Positions 51,372 through 62,952 of a stretch of DNA of 64,000 bases are shown one piece after another; the first letter of the stretch is position 1, and every line of letters begins with the position of its first letter. The translations under genes and the position numbers were made by a program. The stretch is from Parastagonospora avenae f. sp. tritici 18332-5 (taxonomy: Eukaryota > Ascomycota > Dothideomycetes > Pleosporales > Phaeosphaeriaceae). The stretch spans positions 248,001 to 312,000 of the forward strand of contig JAFJTR010000015.1 in NCBI GenBank assembly GCA_022559985.1, read 5' to 3'. The notes under the pieces are model-generated. The model had not been told where the DNA came from. It did not search any database and saw only the letters and a list, made by a program, of their open reading frames with translations.

Positions 51372-51617
51372 ATGCAGCCCACACGCGTGCGAATGGGTCC
51401 GCCCAAATATGCTCCTCACCCGAACCACCCAATCCACATCCACCCGGTCCGACCGCTATACCGATTCATGGCAACCGGCCTCGGCGCTTCCATGTGGTTT
51501 TTCGTATGTTTCCAGGACATAGAATAGGAGAGCCAGAACTAACGAGCGTAGTTGATGTACCGCGCGAAGAAGGACGGCCCGGTGCTACTGGGCTGGAAGC
51601 ACCCATGGGACCACTGA
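51372..51617 (+). CDS. NADH:ubiquinone oxidoreductase subunit NDUFB2-like (AGGG)
   Basis: Tiny accessory subunit of mitochondrial complex I, 65 residues. Exon 1 is 51372-51503 (44 codons) and exon 2 is 51552-51617. The 48-nt intron (GTATGT...AACTAAC...GTAG) has excellent signals. The spliced end reads FMATGLGASMWFF|LMYRAKKDGPVLLGWKHPWDH. That pattern (GASMWFF...YRAxxDGPxLLGWxHPWD) is characteristic of the NDUFB2/AGGG family: one membrane helix followed by a conserved WxHPWD tail. Neither exon alone forms a long frame, so the gene is easy to miss. The N-terminus is short and may be extended if an upstream coding exon exists. Confidence 0.8.
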
Positions 51618-51881
51618 ACTACCAAGACCGGAGAATATTGCAGGAGGACTAAGCATGAACCAAGGGCCTGTGGCCTGAGAAAGTGTATATATGGTGTTGA
51701 ACAGCTTCAGAACATGCATCAAGATGAGGATATGATATCCCATGACGGAAGTGCCAAGACATCGAATTGAAAGAACGTTAAATCAAATACCTGCAACTTC
51801 ACGCGGAACTCTTTCCAAAACCTGGGCCAGTTTTTATTGAAGTGATGATTATGTGCGTGAACTACGATCGAGCGCTGTGCT

Positions 51882-53057
51882 CTACTCGGGCTTTTCGAAC
51901 AAGTAGTGACTGACACCCCACGTATCACCGCCTTCCCACTTGAAGAGTTCCGCACACGCGAGATAGAAGACCTGCCATCTGTTCCACCACATGAGCGCAC
52001 CATCCTTGCCATAAGTCTCCTCCAAGCCCGGCCAGATCGTGCTCTTATTCGAGCACATCGTGAGCAACCAGTCCTCGCACGTCTTTCCGTAATGCATGCC
52101 GTTGACCCACCACTGCTTCTTCAGCTTAAGATCGTCTTGGAAGAACAACAGCAGATCGGCTGATGGCATCGTGCCACCCGTAAAGAAATGCTCAGTCATC
52201 CATCCGCTTTCAAAGTCGTATGGCGTAGTTGCGTGCGCGAAGATATGCACAAACAGCTTCCCGCCAGGCTTGAGCGCTCTGCCGACTTTTGAAAGGAGAA
52301 GCTGGTAGTTCTTCATGTGCTCGAAGAGTTCGATGGAAACGACGCGGTCGTAGACTGAGGCTTCGAACTCGTAGTCTACGACATCGCCTGTGATGACTTG
52401 GAGATTGGAGAATCCCTTGGCCTTGGCGACAGAGTCAATGTGCTCTTTCTGCGTCCGGGAGTTGGAGAAGGCGGTGATTTGCGAGTTGGGGAACACTTCG
52501 GCGAAGTAGAGAGATGCTGAGCCCCATCCACATCTGGCTTTGGGTTAGCACCTAATATGAGAACACATATGGGAAGCTTGGAGAGCCATGTACGTACCCA
52601 AGGTCTAAGATGCTCATACCGTCCTTCAACTCCGCGCGTTCCACGTATATTCTCAACATGGCGATCTCAGCTTGTGCAAGCGTTTCCCCGCCCTTCTCAT
52701 ACAGACATGCAGAATACTTCATTCTTGCTCCGAGCATGCCCTGTAGCACGCTCGTGCCAACTTCATAATGCTGCTCGTTTGCCGTAGATGTTTCAATGGC
52801 GATTGGTCGTTCGCGAAGGAGCTTGACATAGTTCATCTTTGATGCATAAGCTGATTCCAAGGAGGTTGATGCAATTGAAGCGAGACGGTCTGCAAGCTGG
52901 CGCCTGATGCCAATGCGGATGAGAGGATGTGGTAGGTAGCCATTGTCAAGAAGGGAATTAGTGACAGCTTCGGTGTCGAGGAGATCTGAGTTTTTGTTAA
53001 GATGGATCAATTTGATTCAGTTGTGGCAGCGGAGCTCGTACTGGAAATGTAATTCAT
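51882..53057 (-). CDS. SAM methyltransferase, cyclopropane-fatty-acid-synthase-like
   Basis: Predicted S-adenosylmethionine-dependent methyltransferase of the CFA synthase/coclaurine N-methyltransferase group; 351 residues. Exons are 53042-53057 (16 nt, MNYIS), 52598-52985 and 51882-52533; 1056 nt in frame. The SAM-binding motif is split by an intron: GMSILDLG|CGWGSASLYFAEVFP. Other family features are QHYEVGTSVLQGMLGARMKYSACLY (like the NHYDLP...YSCAYF block of CFA synthases), DRVVSIELFEHMKNYQLLL and KPGGKLFVHIFAH. The 16-nt first exon is inferred from GTACGA, a CTTAAC branch site and CTCAG, and could be wrong by a few codons. Substrate is not evident; known relatives methylate lipids or small amines. 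Confidence 0.82.
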
Positions 53058-54880
53058 TTGGAGGTGATGTGTTACACGAGATTACTTATTACGAATAGAC
53101 GGACGATCCTAATCAGCTTCCGAAAAACCGAAGGCTGTGATACCAGATGGGACACTAATGGGCTCTCTATCGTGACTTTTGAGGCCATGTTGTTGAAACT
53201 CTCTGGACGCTGAATGCGGTCTAGTCTAGCGGCATAGTGACGTCAATGACTTCTTATGAGGTGTTCTCGCTCTCCGAGAACACCGCAATCAGACACTCGC
53301 CGAGTCAGGACGAACATGGTCACAGTATTCGATGAATGTATGAACTTAAATGCCATAGAGTATTGATAGAATCGCAGGATATCATTTCGACGAATAAAGG
53401 CAGGCCAATGTATAGCGGGAGATCGGCTAACGTCTGCTAGTCGCATGTGTTTCACGCCTCGTGGCTTATGGGAAGCATTCGAAATGAAGACGAAATGTAA
53501 ATGCTGTCTCGAAGGCTTGTATATTGCTGCAAGCGCGCAGTGCCTGTGGAAGACCAGGCAGAAAAGCGCGACCGCAGATCCTAGCCATATCCATCACACA
53601 CTCGCAGGACGCACATTGCATCATTTACTTAGTGACATTGAACGGACATCGCAATCACGTTTACTTTCACATGACCGCTAAGCGCCTCGTCTCTACACAG
53701 TAAAGCAGAACTCTCCACGAATAGCGCGGAACGCTCAGGAAAATTCCTTGCATGCTTGCTCCCGGGCTGTCAAAAGTTAGACCCATGGGGAACGGCGCTA
53801 TCGCGGAGCCTCATGTGGAGACTCGCTCGTACCTCGGAGTCTAATGCCGGGCAACCTGCTATATTGGTGGTCCTCGCGTTATGCTTTCATTGCGATCCTA
53901 CAGGAACAACCACAACAATAACACAGGCAGGAGACTGATACACTCCGAGAAGCAAATACTTTGTGACGGGTACACGTTCGCTGCCGTTTACGCGCATTCA
54001 TCAGCAGACACTCGAGGCGTTCAAGATTTGGCGCAGAGCTAAACCATCGGCTCGCAAGATTGCTGGACACCAAACGCTTGGCGATATCTTGGAGAGCCGT
54101 TGCTGAAGGATCAAACCGAAAGTTTTAGCAGAGATTTCTGGCACAGAGTCGTGGTTGAAGTGCATCAGCGCACTCCGCGCGTTGATGTCGCCAGCCCCTG
54201 TCGCAATGCCATCCAAGTACCGAGCGTAGCTTCCGACCAATGTCAATCCGGTCAAGCCCCGACTAGCAATGGCCTAGCATCGGCTTACAACGTTTCATGC
54301 GCCTGCATCGCAAGGCACCGTGGAAGAAACGTCCCGATTTTCTTTCCATCTTACGCCGAGGATCACCCTGGCCTGGCGCCTGTGTTCTCTGCCCCAAGAA
54401 CAAATCACGCATGCTTTTACATGCTTCTTGCGGCCCATTAGGCTTGGCAGACGTAGTGTTGACCAACCCTCGTCGTCCCACTTTGTTTACTCCGCAACTC
54501 GCTTGCGGGGTTTACATGCAATAGTCTCATGTTGGTCACCTATTCTTTCCCGCCAGGCTGTATACCGCTGTCAAGTGCATCCGCATGGGGGAAATGTACG
54601 GAAGGATTCCCTGCTCTATGTACGGGCGGGAAGTCGCCATATCCGCCATGCCCGCAACTCGATGGGTGGTGGGCCGCCGAAGAGTGGGTTCATCGAGCAC
54701 GAGACAATGAGCTAGGATGCAAGGACAAGGATCAAAGTCACCTTTGCGGGGCGATCTTGGGGATTTCCTGGACTGGAGAAACCCATAAAGAGCTGGAGTG
54801 CGCTCTTTCAACGATCGTCCACCCGTGCTTCTGGTTCAGCATCTTCGACTTGTAGGATTATACAGAAGAGTCTCGACATC
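53058..54880. other. Long intergenic region without recognised genes
   Basis: 1.8 kb between the methyltransferase (minus) and the hexose transporter (plus). I translated the longer ORFs on both strands (for example 54001-54255 minus and 54320-54715 plus) and recognised no domain or splice continuity. No copies of the short-element family and no terminal inverted repeats were found. It probably includes the long upstream control region of the transporter. Confidence 0.45.
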
Positions 54881-56972
54881 ATGGTCAAGGTATCGTTCAA
54901 GCCGCCGCCAGGCACGCCGGGAAAAGCATGGTAAGATGCTCATCACACGATCATTGGACAGCGACTGACATGTACACCAAGGCCCGCAGTTCTGGTTGGT
55001 CTCTTCATGGCCTTTGGTGGTGTGTTATTTGGGTGAGTATACTTGCTGTGATACCAGTCAACTATCTGACAAGACATCGTAGGTATGACACAGGTACCAT
55101 CTCTGGTATCATTGCCATGGATTTCTGGAAGAAGGAGTTCTCTACCCAAGCAGACGGTAGTATCACGGCAGCTGAAGACTCCCTCATTGTCTCTATTCTG
55201 TCTGCTGTAAGTGTTAAAACTGTCAGCCTGCGATTATTTTCTGACCTCATTATTTAGGGTACCTTCTTTGGCGCTCTCGGCGCAGCTCCCGTTGCTGATT
55301 TCCTTGGTCGACGGATGGGACTCATCGTTTCAGTCGGGCTGGTCTTCAACTTTGGTGTCATCCTGCAGACCATTTCGACCAGTCAACCTTTGTTCATTGC
55401 TGGACGTTTCTTTGCTGGTTTCGGTGTTGGTCTCCTGTCTGCCATGGGTACGTCAACTATGTTCTCTACGAACGCTCAAAAGCATTGCATTTTGTATGTG
55501 TACTAACTCAGTCAGTTCCCATGTACCAATCCGAGACCGCACCCAAATGGATTCGTGGCGTGATTGTTGGATCCTACCAACTTGCTATTACTATTGGTCT
55601 CCTGTTAGCTGCTATTGTGAACAATGCCACAAAATCCCGCGACGACTCTGGATCATATCGCATCCCGATCGCCATCCAGTTCCTATGGGCCATCATTTTG
55701 GTAGTCGGGTATGTCATTGTTCTACACTACAGACGAGACTTGGGCTAATCAAGACTTTCAGACTTTTCATTCTGCCAGACACACCACGTTGGTTCATCAA
55801 GGAAGACAGGTATGAAGATGCCGCCAAGGCGTTAGGGAAGCTTCGTCGCCTGCCGGTTGACCATCCTGCGGTTCTTGAGGAGCTTAACGAGGTCCAAGCC
55901 AACCATCTCTACGAAATGTCTCTCGGCAAAGCATCATACATCGAGTGCTGCAAGGGTACTCTGGGCAAGCGTCTTCTCACTGGATGTCTTCTCCAGGCCT
56001 TGCAACAGTTGACTGGTGTGAACTTTATCTGTAAGCAAATCCAACTTGTCTATGCTCTAATTAGTTGCTAACATCACAAAGTCTACTACGGCACCCAGTA
56101 CTTCGAGCGAGCCGGCTTCGAGAACCCTTTCACCAGCCAAGTCATCACCAACGTGGTCAACGTCGCATCCACGTTCCCTGGTCTTTACATGGTTGAGAAA
56201 CTCGGTCGAAGAAACCTGCTACTCCTTGGAGCCGTTGGCATGTCCGTCTGTCAATGTGAGTAATTCGTGGTTTCTAAACCATATACTCTGTTGATTGCTA
56301 ATGTTCTCCAGTCATTGTCGCCATTACAGGTACGGTTGCTGGTACCACCGATCTTGCTGCGCAACGCACTGCTATCGCTTTCGTCTGCATCTACATCTTC
56401 TTCTTCGCCAGCTCTTGGGGACCTGTCGCCTGGGTCGTCACCGGTGAAATGTTCCCGCTCAAGGCCCGTGCGAAGTGTCTCTCGATGACCACAGCTTCCA
56501 ACTGGCTCCTCAACTGGGCCATTGCCTACTCCACACCTTACATGGTCGACGAGAAAGGCGCCAACCTTCAAAGCAAGGTCTTCTTCGTTTGGGGATCTTT
56601 CTGCTTCGTCTGTATCGCATTTGTGTAAGTGCCAACGGTTCTCAATTCCCGATGGACGTGAACTGATATTGCTGCAGTTGGTTCATGATTTACGAGACCA
56701 AGGGTCTTACGCTCGAACAAGTCGACGAGCTCTACGGCACCGTCAACAAGGCGTGGAAGTCCAAGGACTTTGTTCCTCAGATCACATACGTTGATGTTGA
56801 CCACGCCGCCCAGAAGGGAATGGCTCTTAACGAGATCGGCGAGGCGCAGACCAGGAAGAGGAGCGTTCAGCACGAAGAGACCGTCGGCAAGACAGACAAC
56901 TCTCACAGCGCCCCCGCCGCGGTCAACGCCGCCGGCACAACCAACGCACTCGGCGGACTCGGCGCATTTTAA
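54881..56972 (+). CDS. MFS hexose transporter (sugar transporter family)
   Basis: Plasma-membrane sugar carrier of 552 residues in nine exons: 54881-54930, 54982-55032, 55083-55206, 55258-55447, 55516-55708, 55762-56030, 56082-56255, 56312-56624 and 56678-56972. All junctions are GT-AG and in phase. Signatures are GYDTGTISGI, DFLGRRMGLI, PMYQSETAPKWIRGVIVGSYQ, LPDTPRWFIKEDR, GVNFIFYYGTQYF, VEKLGRRNLL and YETKGLTLEQVDELYGTV. They place it with fungal Hxt/Rco3-like monosaccharide transporters. The cytosolic tail of ~85 residues is Ala/Thr-rich and short, so a transporter is more likely than an extended-tail glucose sensor. Nine exons in 2.1 kb is intron-dense compared with its mostly intronless neighbours. 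Confidence 0.93.
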
Positions 56973-57364
56973 ACGCCGATTCACCATGCTGGAATCGAAG
57001 GATGAATGATATTGAATGTAATGAGGGAACATAAGAGATGCTCAATGTTAGGGGGTAGGGATTGGGAGATGGAACATGTTTCGCTTCGCTGTATCACGAG
57101 GTCGAACTTTGACTCGTGATTATTCGTCAATTAATAGACTACATTGTTGGACTTCTGATAATCAAATCGAGAGTCGCAACTTACACCACGAACTTGTTGT
57201 CCAATCATGTTCTGCCACGAGGTGCCGTGGCGCAGCTTTCAGCCATGCTTCACCGGTAGGCGCAGCAGATACACAAGCCTTACTTAGGAAGGGACACCAT
57301 TCCTTCGGTGCCCACTTTCTTTCTTTAACTGCTGTATACTTGCAGGCCGACTACTTATACCATA
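56973..57364. other. Intergenic region
   Basis: 392 nt between two plus-strand genes, holding the transporter terminator and the zinc-finger gene promoter. Nothing specific recognised. Confidence 0.4.
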
Positions 57365-58338
57365 ATGAGCAATAGTTTAGAAAAGAATGTCGACAATATA
57401 GTGTCCTTGTCACACACCGCGCCCCCACGTTCACCAGCACCACCACAGTCAGTGTGTCTATCGACAAAAGCTTTGTCGTACGTACTCACTAATATCAGCC
57501 AAGGAAAGCAGCAACAAGTGACGCTTTTCTGACCTCTCCATGGGTGTTCGATGCCGCGCCCAATTTCTCCATGGAGGAGCCGACTCTCGGATATATGGGA
57601 GAGCAGTTCAATACAGAGGATGTGGCAACTAGCTGTTACGATAAATCGATATTGTACTCGTATATTGAACCTGAAGTCAACTTGTCCATGGAAGAGCCGA
57701 CTTTTAGACATGCAGGAGAACATCTCAATATCGGGACCACAGCCAGCATCTTTGACGACGTGCAACATTGCGCGTCAGCATACAGTGACTACAATTTCGT
57801 CCGGTATCTAGAAGAAGACAACCTCTACTTCAACGGGCTTGGAGAAAATCACACGGATGGTCTGCTTATGGGCAGTGGCCAGTCCAAAGAGAGACTCGTC
57901 TTCCCGAGACCAGTTGTGAACCCGATTCCGGTCGGTGTACAAGCGTCGCCAGCGGAAGTACCAAGCTCATCGATAGAATTTGACTCAGAGTACTGGAGCA
58001 ACGACCACGAGAGCGCATCGCCATACGTCGGTCCAAGAAGCGATGCAAAACTCGGTGGTTCTGAGGAAGGCAGCCCAACCCCAAGAAATCCCCACTCCGG
58101 CAGATCCGACGCAGAGGATGTCACAACCTGTCCCGACTGCATGGCCCGCTTCACCGGAACCTACAGGAGAAGCAATTGTGCTAGACATAGGCGTCGAAAT
58201 CATTCGAGGGAACAGTACACGTACACGTGCACGGAAGATCAGTGTGGCAAGACCTTCTTAAGGCAAGATGCTCGGAGGAAGCATCTATGGTTAAGGCATG
58301 GACTCAACAAACCGCAGGCAAGACGAGGGATTGAATGA
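57365..58338 (+). CDS. C2H2 zinc-finger protein
   Basis: Likely nuclear DNA-binding protein of 308 residues. Exon 1 is 57365-57451 (29 codons) and exon 2 is 57499-58338. The 47-nt intron has GTGTGT, CACTAAT and ATCAG. The spliced junction reads PPQS|PRKAATSD. The N-terminal part holds an imperfect internal duplication: FSMEEPTLGYMGEQFNTED and LSMEEPTFRHAGEHLNIGT. The C-terminus has two adjacent C2H2 fingers: CPDCMARFTGTYRRSNCARHRRRNH and CTEDQCGKTFLRQDARRKHLWLRH. That end arrangement is common in small ascomycete C2H2 proteins. Target genes unknown. Start chosen as the only ATG giving a continuous frame into the fingers. Confidence 0.75.
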
Positions 58339-58831
58339 GTCTAGACTGTTTTAAGAGCTGCCACAGTTTCGGAACGTTCTGATTAAATTTGAACATTATT
58401 GAGAACAGCTATTGCGTTGTAAATGAGCCTGAGTAGATTCGAAAGCTGGTTACTGTAGAAGATTGAAAGTCATACAGCTTGACTAATCGTCCATTACACA
58501 GCGCTCCTAGTTCGGACACAACGCGCTCGTCATGCTGCACATACGCTCGACCGCCAGGACGCCATGCTATTTCCTCCTTTTCCGTGTTCATCGGCCTCAA
58601 GTGGGCGCCCGTTGCTCCGTCCACATTTTGCATGATCAGAGTCTGCTTAGTCTGTCGAGTTGAGACCTCATCCTTAGGGAATGCATGTTCCTCCGTACGT
58701 GCACCTGCATGGACTTGAAGAAACGCTGACCCTGATCGTGAGTCCCCAACTCTTTGTGCGAATGCAGCACGAAGCTGACGTGCACACCAGTCGGGGTGGG
58801 GTCTATTCTTATGGGCCGGCAAGCACCCATA
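58339..58831. other. Convergent intergenic region
   Basis: 493 nt between the 3' ends of the zinc-finger gene and the minus-strand F-box-like gene. ORFs in it (58409-58822 minus, 58479-58718 plus) show no domain. Confidence 0.4.
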
Positions 58832-59491
58832 TCAATCAAGCTCAGCCGGCGTTTTGACTGCAAAAACGAACTTTCCATAACGGACGAGCTTCTGCTGACC
58901 GGGGTGCTGCGGGGAGAGCCACTGAGCGCACTTGTCGATGAAACCAACTAGTTCTGCATGCCCCTGGTCTTCTGGAAGAAATTGGCGGTTAAAGTATCGC
59001 AATGTCTGAGAAGAGAGACTCTCTCCTCTAGATTGCCCGGAATTGTGAGCGGCCGTGTTGTGGAAGATTTCTCTCCTGATGAAACTCCACAGCGTTCTTT
59101 GGAAGTGGGAGACTGCCATTTCATGGAGGTGCTCTTCACCGACGATGATGAAACGACCGGGCTCAATCTTCAACGCTTCAAGCAATGGCGCGAGCGTTGG
59201 CATTGCTGCATAGTGGATCTGACGGCATGTTGCAAGCAGGGCCACTGGAAGTGACTTCGTGACTTCGTGACAAGGGTGACGGTCGGCTCCGCGGACGCTA
59301 TGTTGATTGGGATACTCGGAACAAGGTGATGAGTTCTTATCACGCGCAGGATTAGGAGTTTAAACATACGCATAGACTTGCGAAATACTGGAGATGAATC
59401 CGTAGACAATGAGCCTGAGCTCTGTGGGTAGGTGGAGAAATCGGAAGGGCTTGGAGACAGAGTCCGTGGCTGTGGGCAACTGAGGATTCAT
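58832..59491 (-). CDS. F-box/2EXR-like fungal protein
   Basis: Two exons, 59370-59491 and 58832-59297; 588 nt, 195 residues. Intron 59298-59369 has GTATGT...ACATAG. The N-terminus KPFRFLHLPTELRLIVYGFI is the F-box-like / 2EXR start common in filamentous ascomycetes (F-R-F-L-x-L-P-x-E-L-R-x-x-I-Y). After the intron comes LPVALLATCRQIHYAAMPTL, matching the usual ALLxTCRxIHxEA block. The frame of both exons is correct only with this acceptor. Such proteins are numerous and mostly uncharacterised; some may act as substrate adaptors in SCF ubiquitin ligases, but no Skp1-binding claim is made. Confidence 0.65.
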
Positions 59492-60143
59492 GCTGCCCGG
59501 TAGAAGAATCGTTATAGACCCCAGGAACTGCAGTTGCACAAGGATGATGGAGTAAAAGGAAGGGTTCGATTCCAGGCCCAGGAAAGGATCGCGGGCATGT
59601 CCGCCACTGCGTTCGCGCCATAGTGAATCGCAGCCACCACGGGATCATCAGCAAGCTGGCCGGAACAAGGTTGAACTTCGTGAAGTGGCTCCTCAGGGTA
59701 GAGCGTACATGATGCACTTGCGACAAGTTCCCCATCTGAACCTCGCGATATGAATACACATGTCACAGCAGGTGTGATGATAGGGTCGAGATGGAACTGC
59801 ACATTCTGTTCCGACAGTTATCATGACTTGCCATCATCGTGTAATAGCTAATCCATCTCTTTCGAACTATCGCAGAACAGGATCTCAGCCTTCTGTTAAT
59901 ATGAAGCTCGGAATGATGTTCATCTTGAGAATGTGGTGGTGGAGATGTCTGACGTACGCCTAGCGCAATTCAGCCTAGCAGATCTGGGGAAGGCAACTCG
60001 CGCCGCAACGCGTGGGGTGGTGGCCTTGAACGCGTTTCTTCGAAACATGCATTACCAAGCCTTAGCCATGTCATCTTTACATGTCCAGCTTCCTATACCA
60101 AGGCCGGTATCGCGCGCGCTGCTTCTCCGCGTAGAAACAGAAT
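59492..60143. other. Intergenic region, one weak ORF
   Basis: 650 nt between divergent genes. A 96-codon minus-strand ORF (59512-59802, MQFHLDPIITPAVTCVF...) has protein-like composition but no recognised domain, and could be a small gene. It overlaps the probable promoter of the F-box-like gene. I do not call it. Confidence 0.3.
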
Positions 60144-62684
60144 ATGGAGCCTATTTCCGCTGTCGTAGGCATTGTATGTCCCCCATTGCGATTGTTCTTA
60201 CCTACCATAGCTGCAATGTGCCTATCACGCACGACCCAAGCTAATGCAAGCATGTAGATGGCTGCGCTGCCACAAGCCATTCAGTCAGCGAAAGAGCTGT
60301 ATGACCTCCGTTCCCGATACAAAGACGCATCTGTCTTGATCACCGCGATATACTCTGAGAGCATGGTCATAGCTGCCTCTCTCAGCCAAGTACAGAACCT
60401 CCTGAATCACGATGCTTTACAAAGCAAGCCACAATTGCTCGAGACATTCGACCGTGCACTCACAGGATGTAGAGTTGTGTACGGATGCTTGGAAGAGGAG
60501 GTGCGTGATTTGGTAGTAAAAGCAGAGACAGACGACCTGAAGTTTAAGGACCGGGCCAAGTTCCTGTGGAAAGAGGACACCTTCAAAGAGCTGTTGACAC
60601 AGATACGAGGACAGCAATCGGCGTTGAGTTTGCTCATACAAGGCTTGCAGATGGAATCAATTGCCGATATCCGAAAGCTGGTGGAGGAAAACAGCGTGAC
60701 GCTTGACAGAGTTGTCAAGCGATCGAGAACGTTACGACTATCACATCCACGTATGCGTGTTCCAGAGTCATTGTTTGCCAGCTCTCACGATAAGGAAGAC
60801 GCCGTTGATGCTGTCTCAATTGCCAGATCGACCGAGTTCGCGTTCGACGATGAAGTGATCAATTCAAAGGCCTATAGGCGGGCAATGCACCTGTACACAT
60901 CCACAGTCGAGACCGACCAGCAGGTCACAGGTACAACAGCGGCCGTGAAAGACCTGCCACCAGCGTATGAATTTCCAGCTCATGAAACGGATGAGAAGCA
61001 GACCTCTATACTTGCCCACGAGTCCATTTCTACGGAGTCTGTCAAAGGGGAAGTGAACGTAGAAGATACGAAGTCAGAGTCACCTGATCTGGTAGAGCCT
61101 CCGGAGACACATGATCATCAGGATGCGTTTGAATCCACGGAGAAAGAGCTTTTACCATATATGCCTCGGATAACATCAACAGCACCACACTTTAGCCCAT
61201 TGCGAGCCAATACCTCTATTGGGATGACAACACCAACTACCAACACACAAGCGCGTCCTCCAATTTGTTCTTCTAGTGAAAAAAATGTCCTGATGGGCGA
61301 TGAGACCGGTCCACCACTTCCGCCTCGCCGACCCAGCGGCCCCAGATTGCTCTCGAAGACCACAATTCCCGAGTTCCAAGAAGTTCGCACTGCCTCCTCG
61401 AATAACAGCATAGACGCTTCAGTGGCATCGTCAGTGCTATCGGACATCTCGTGTACCTCTTCACGAACTACTTTTGACACTCCAGAGTCTAGTTGTATCG
61501 TGTCTCGGAAACCATTACGGAAACCATTGCCGCTCAGACATCAAATCTCTGGTGACATTCTGAGGACTGTGCGCAGCCAATCATCTACTTTTGAATCGCC
61601 GGATTCAGTGTCGCCTCTGAAGAACGCTCAGATGCACAATATATGGCTCTCGATTATCGACGCTGAGCAAAACTTTGTCGATCGAATGTTGAAATTCCGG
61701 AAGATGTTTTATGACAATGTCCTGCGACAGTGGCCTCACCTCGAACAGCACCTAGGAGCTGTCATTGTCAGCGAGCAGCTAGCGGCTCTCAATAAAGCCA
61801 CTCTGTTGCAGAGTATGGAACAACAAGTATCTGGATCAGGAGAAAGCATATGCGATTCAACCGTCTTTGAACAATGGGCGAACCAAGCCCACAAGTTATA
61901 CCGCGAGTATTGTCAGGCGATGCCCCATACCGCGTCATCATTGCGCACTACCCAGAGTCTCGATGCGAAATTCGACCCCTTCGTCAACACCGTTGGGTTG
62001 AGCCTAGCTTGGTTTGGCATGGGCTGGGAAGACTACTTCAAGCTGCCAATGTCGCAATTGAATCTGTATATCGAGAAGCTTCAGAGCCTTGTCGCCATCG
62101 CCGAGGTTTTAGATGAGCCTGCTGCTTTCAACGAGGCAACCCGTTTGAAAGGCACCATGGCAGCTGTCCAATGGCTCAGCGTGACGGCCTCCAGCATCCT
62201 GTCGAGTGCGGAGGGAAGAGAAGAGATCAAGAATTTGGAAAAACTCATATATACCATGGATTCCGATATTTTCTCGCAGCTCCGTTTGCTCGACTCAACT
62301 CGCCGTGTAATGTATCAAGGCAAGATGGCAATCAAGATGAAGAGTCAGGGCTCTTGGCAATCTGTTCATGTCATCTTATTAGACAACTTCTTACTTTGGG
62401 GCAAGGTGAAGCCACAGAAGAAGAACAAGGGAGACAAGATTTTGGTGTTAGACGATCCTATCGCTATCGATGATTTGGATGTTACAACGCCATGCGAAGA
62501 TCACCAGTTCCAGAAGACCACTATGTTCGACGACATACCTCGAGGATCAGTCCTATATATCATCACTGTCAAGAGGAAAACTGGGGGCTGCATGCCTCAC
62601 ATGCTTGGCGCATTCGGTTTCCAGGAACGAAAGATATGGTTAGAGCATTTCACTACTACTACCGGACGCCTGATCCAGACATAG
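60144..62684 (+). CDS. STAND-type fungal N-terminal domain fused to RhoGEF (DH) and PH regions
   Basis: Exon 1 is 60144-60173 (MEPISAVVGI). An 84-nt intron (GTATGT...GCTAAT...GTAG) precedes exon 2, 60258-62684, giving 818 residues. The short first exon restores the family start: MEPISAVVGI|MAALPQAIQSAKELYDLRSRYKDA. That is the helical fungal N-terminal domain found on STAND/NLR-like proteins. The centre (~240-470) is disordered. Residues ~470-690 resemble a Dbl-homology RhoGEF domain (MHNIWLSIIDAEQNFVDRML ... DYFKLPMSQLNLYIEKLQSL). Residues ~700-815 resemble a PH domain (GKMAIKMKSQGSWQSVHVILL, ending ERKIWLEHF). Predicted role: an exchange factor or signalling scaffold. The next gene downstream has a kinase fold on the same strand, 268 nt away. 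Confidence 0.72.
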
Positions 62685-62952
62685 TCCGTGCACAATATTT
62701 CTTGGGCAATCACTCGACCTCGACATGCCCTGAGACTAGGCGAGTGACCTTGCTGTGAATTGAACCAGGCATTAGCTTGCTCTCCTCCTAAGGTAAAATG
62801 CCTGCTCTGGTTGTTTCCAACTACACCCATCCTCCACAGTACCCACATAACCAAAGCGTTCTCAACCTCTACACATCAACCTAGCTTACGCACAAATCGA
62901 TCAGCTCGAAGCGCTCCGCAAGACCTCGATCTCAGTTTTTACCACAACAAAC

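Noticed and set aside
54001..54811. Several short ORFs in the 53-55 kb gap
   Set aside because: No domain, no consistent frame between neighbours and no splice signals. They look like chance open frames.
59562..59573. tRNA T-arm-like GGTTCGATTCC
   Set aside because: The flanking bases do not form a five-pair T stem, and no D-arm or anticodon arm is found within tRNA distance.
59512..59802. 96-codon minus-strand ORF
   Set aside because: It has protein-like composition but no family, and sits in a probable promoter region. Left uncalled for lack of support.
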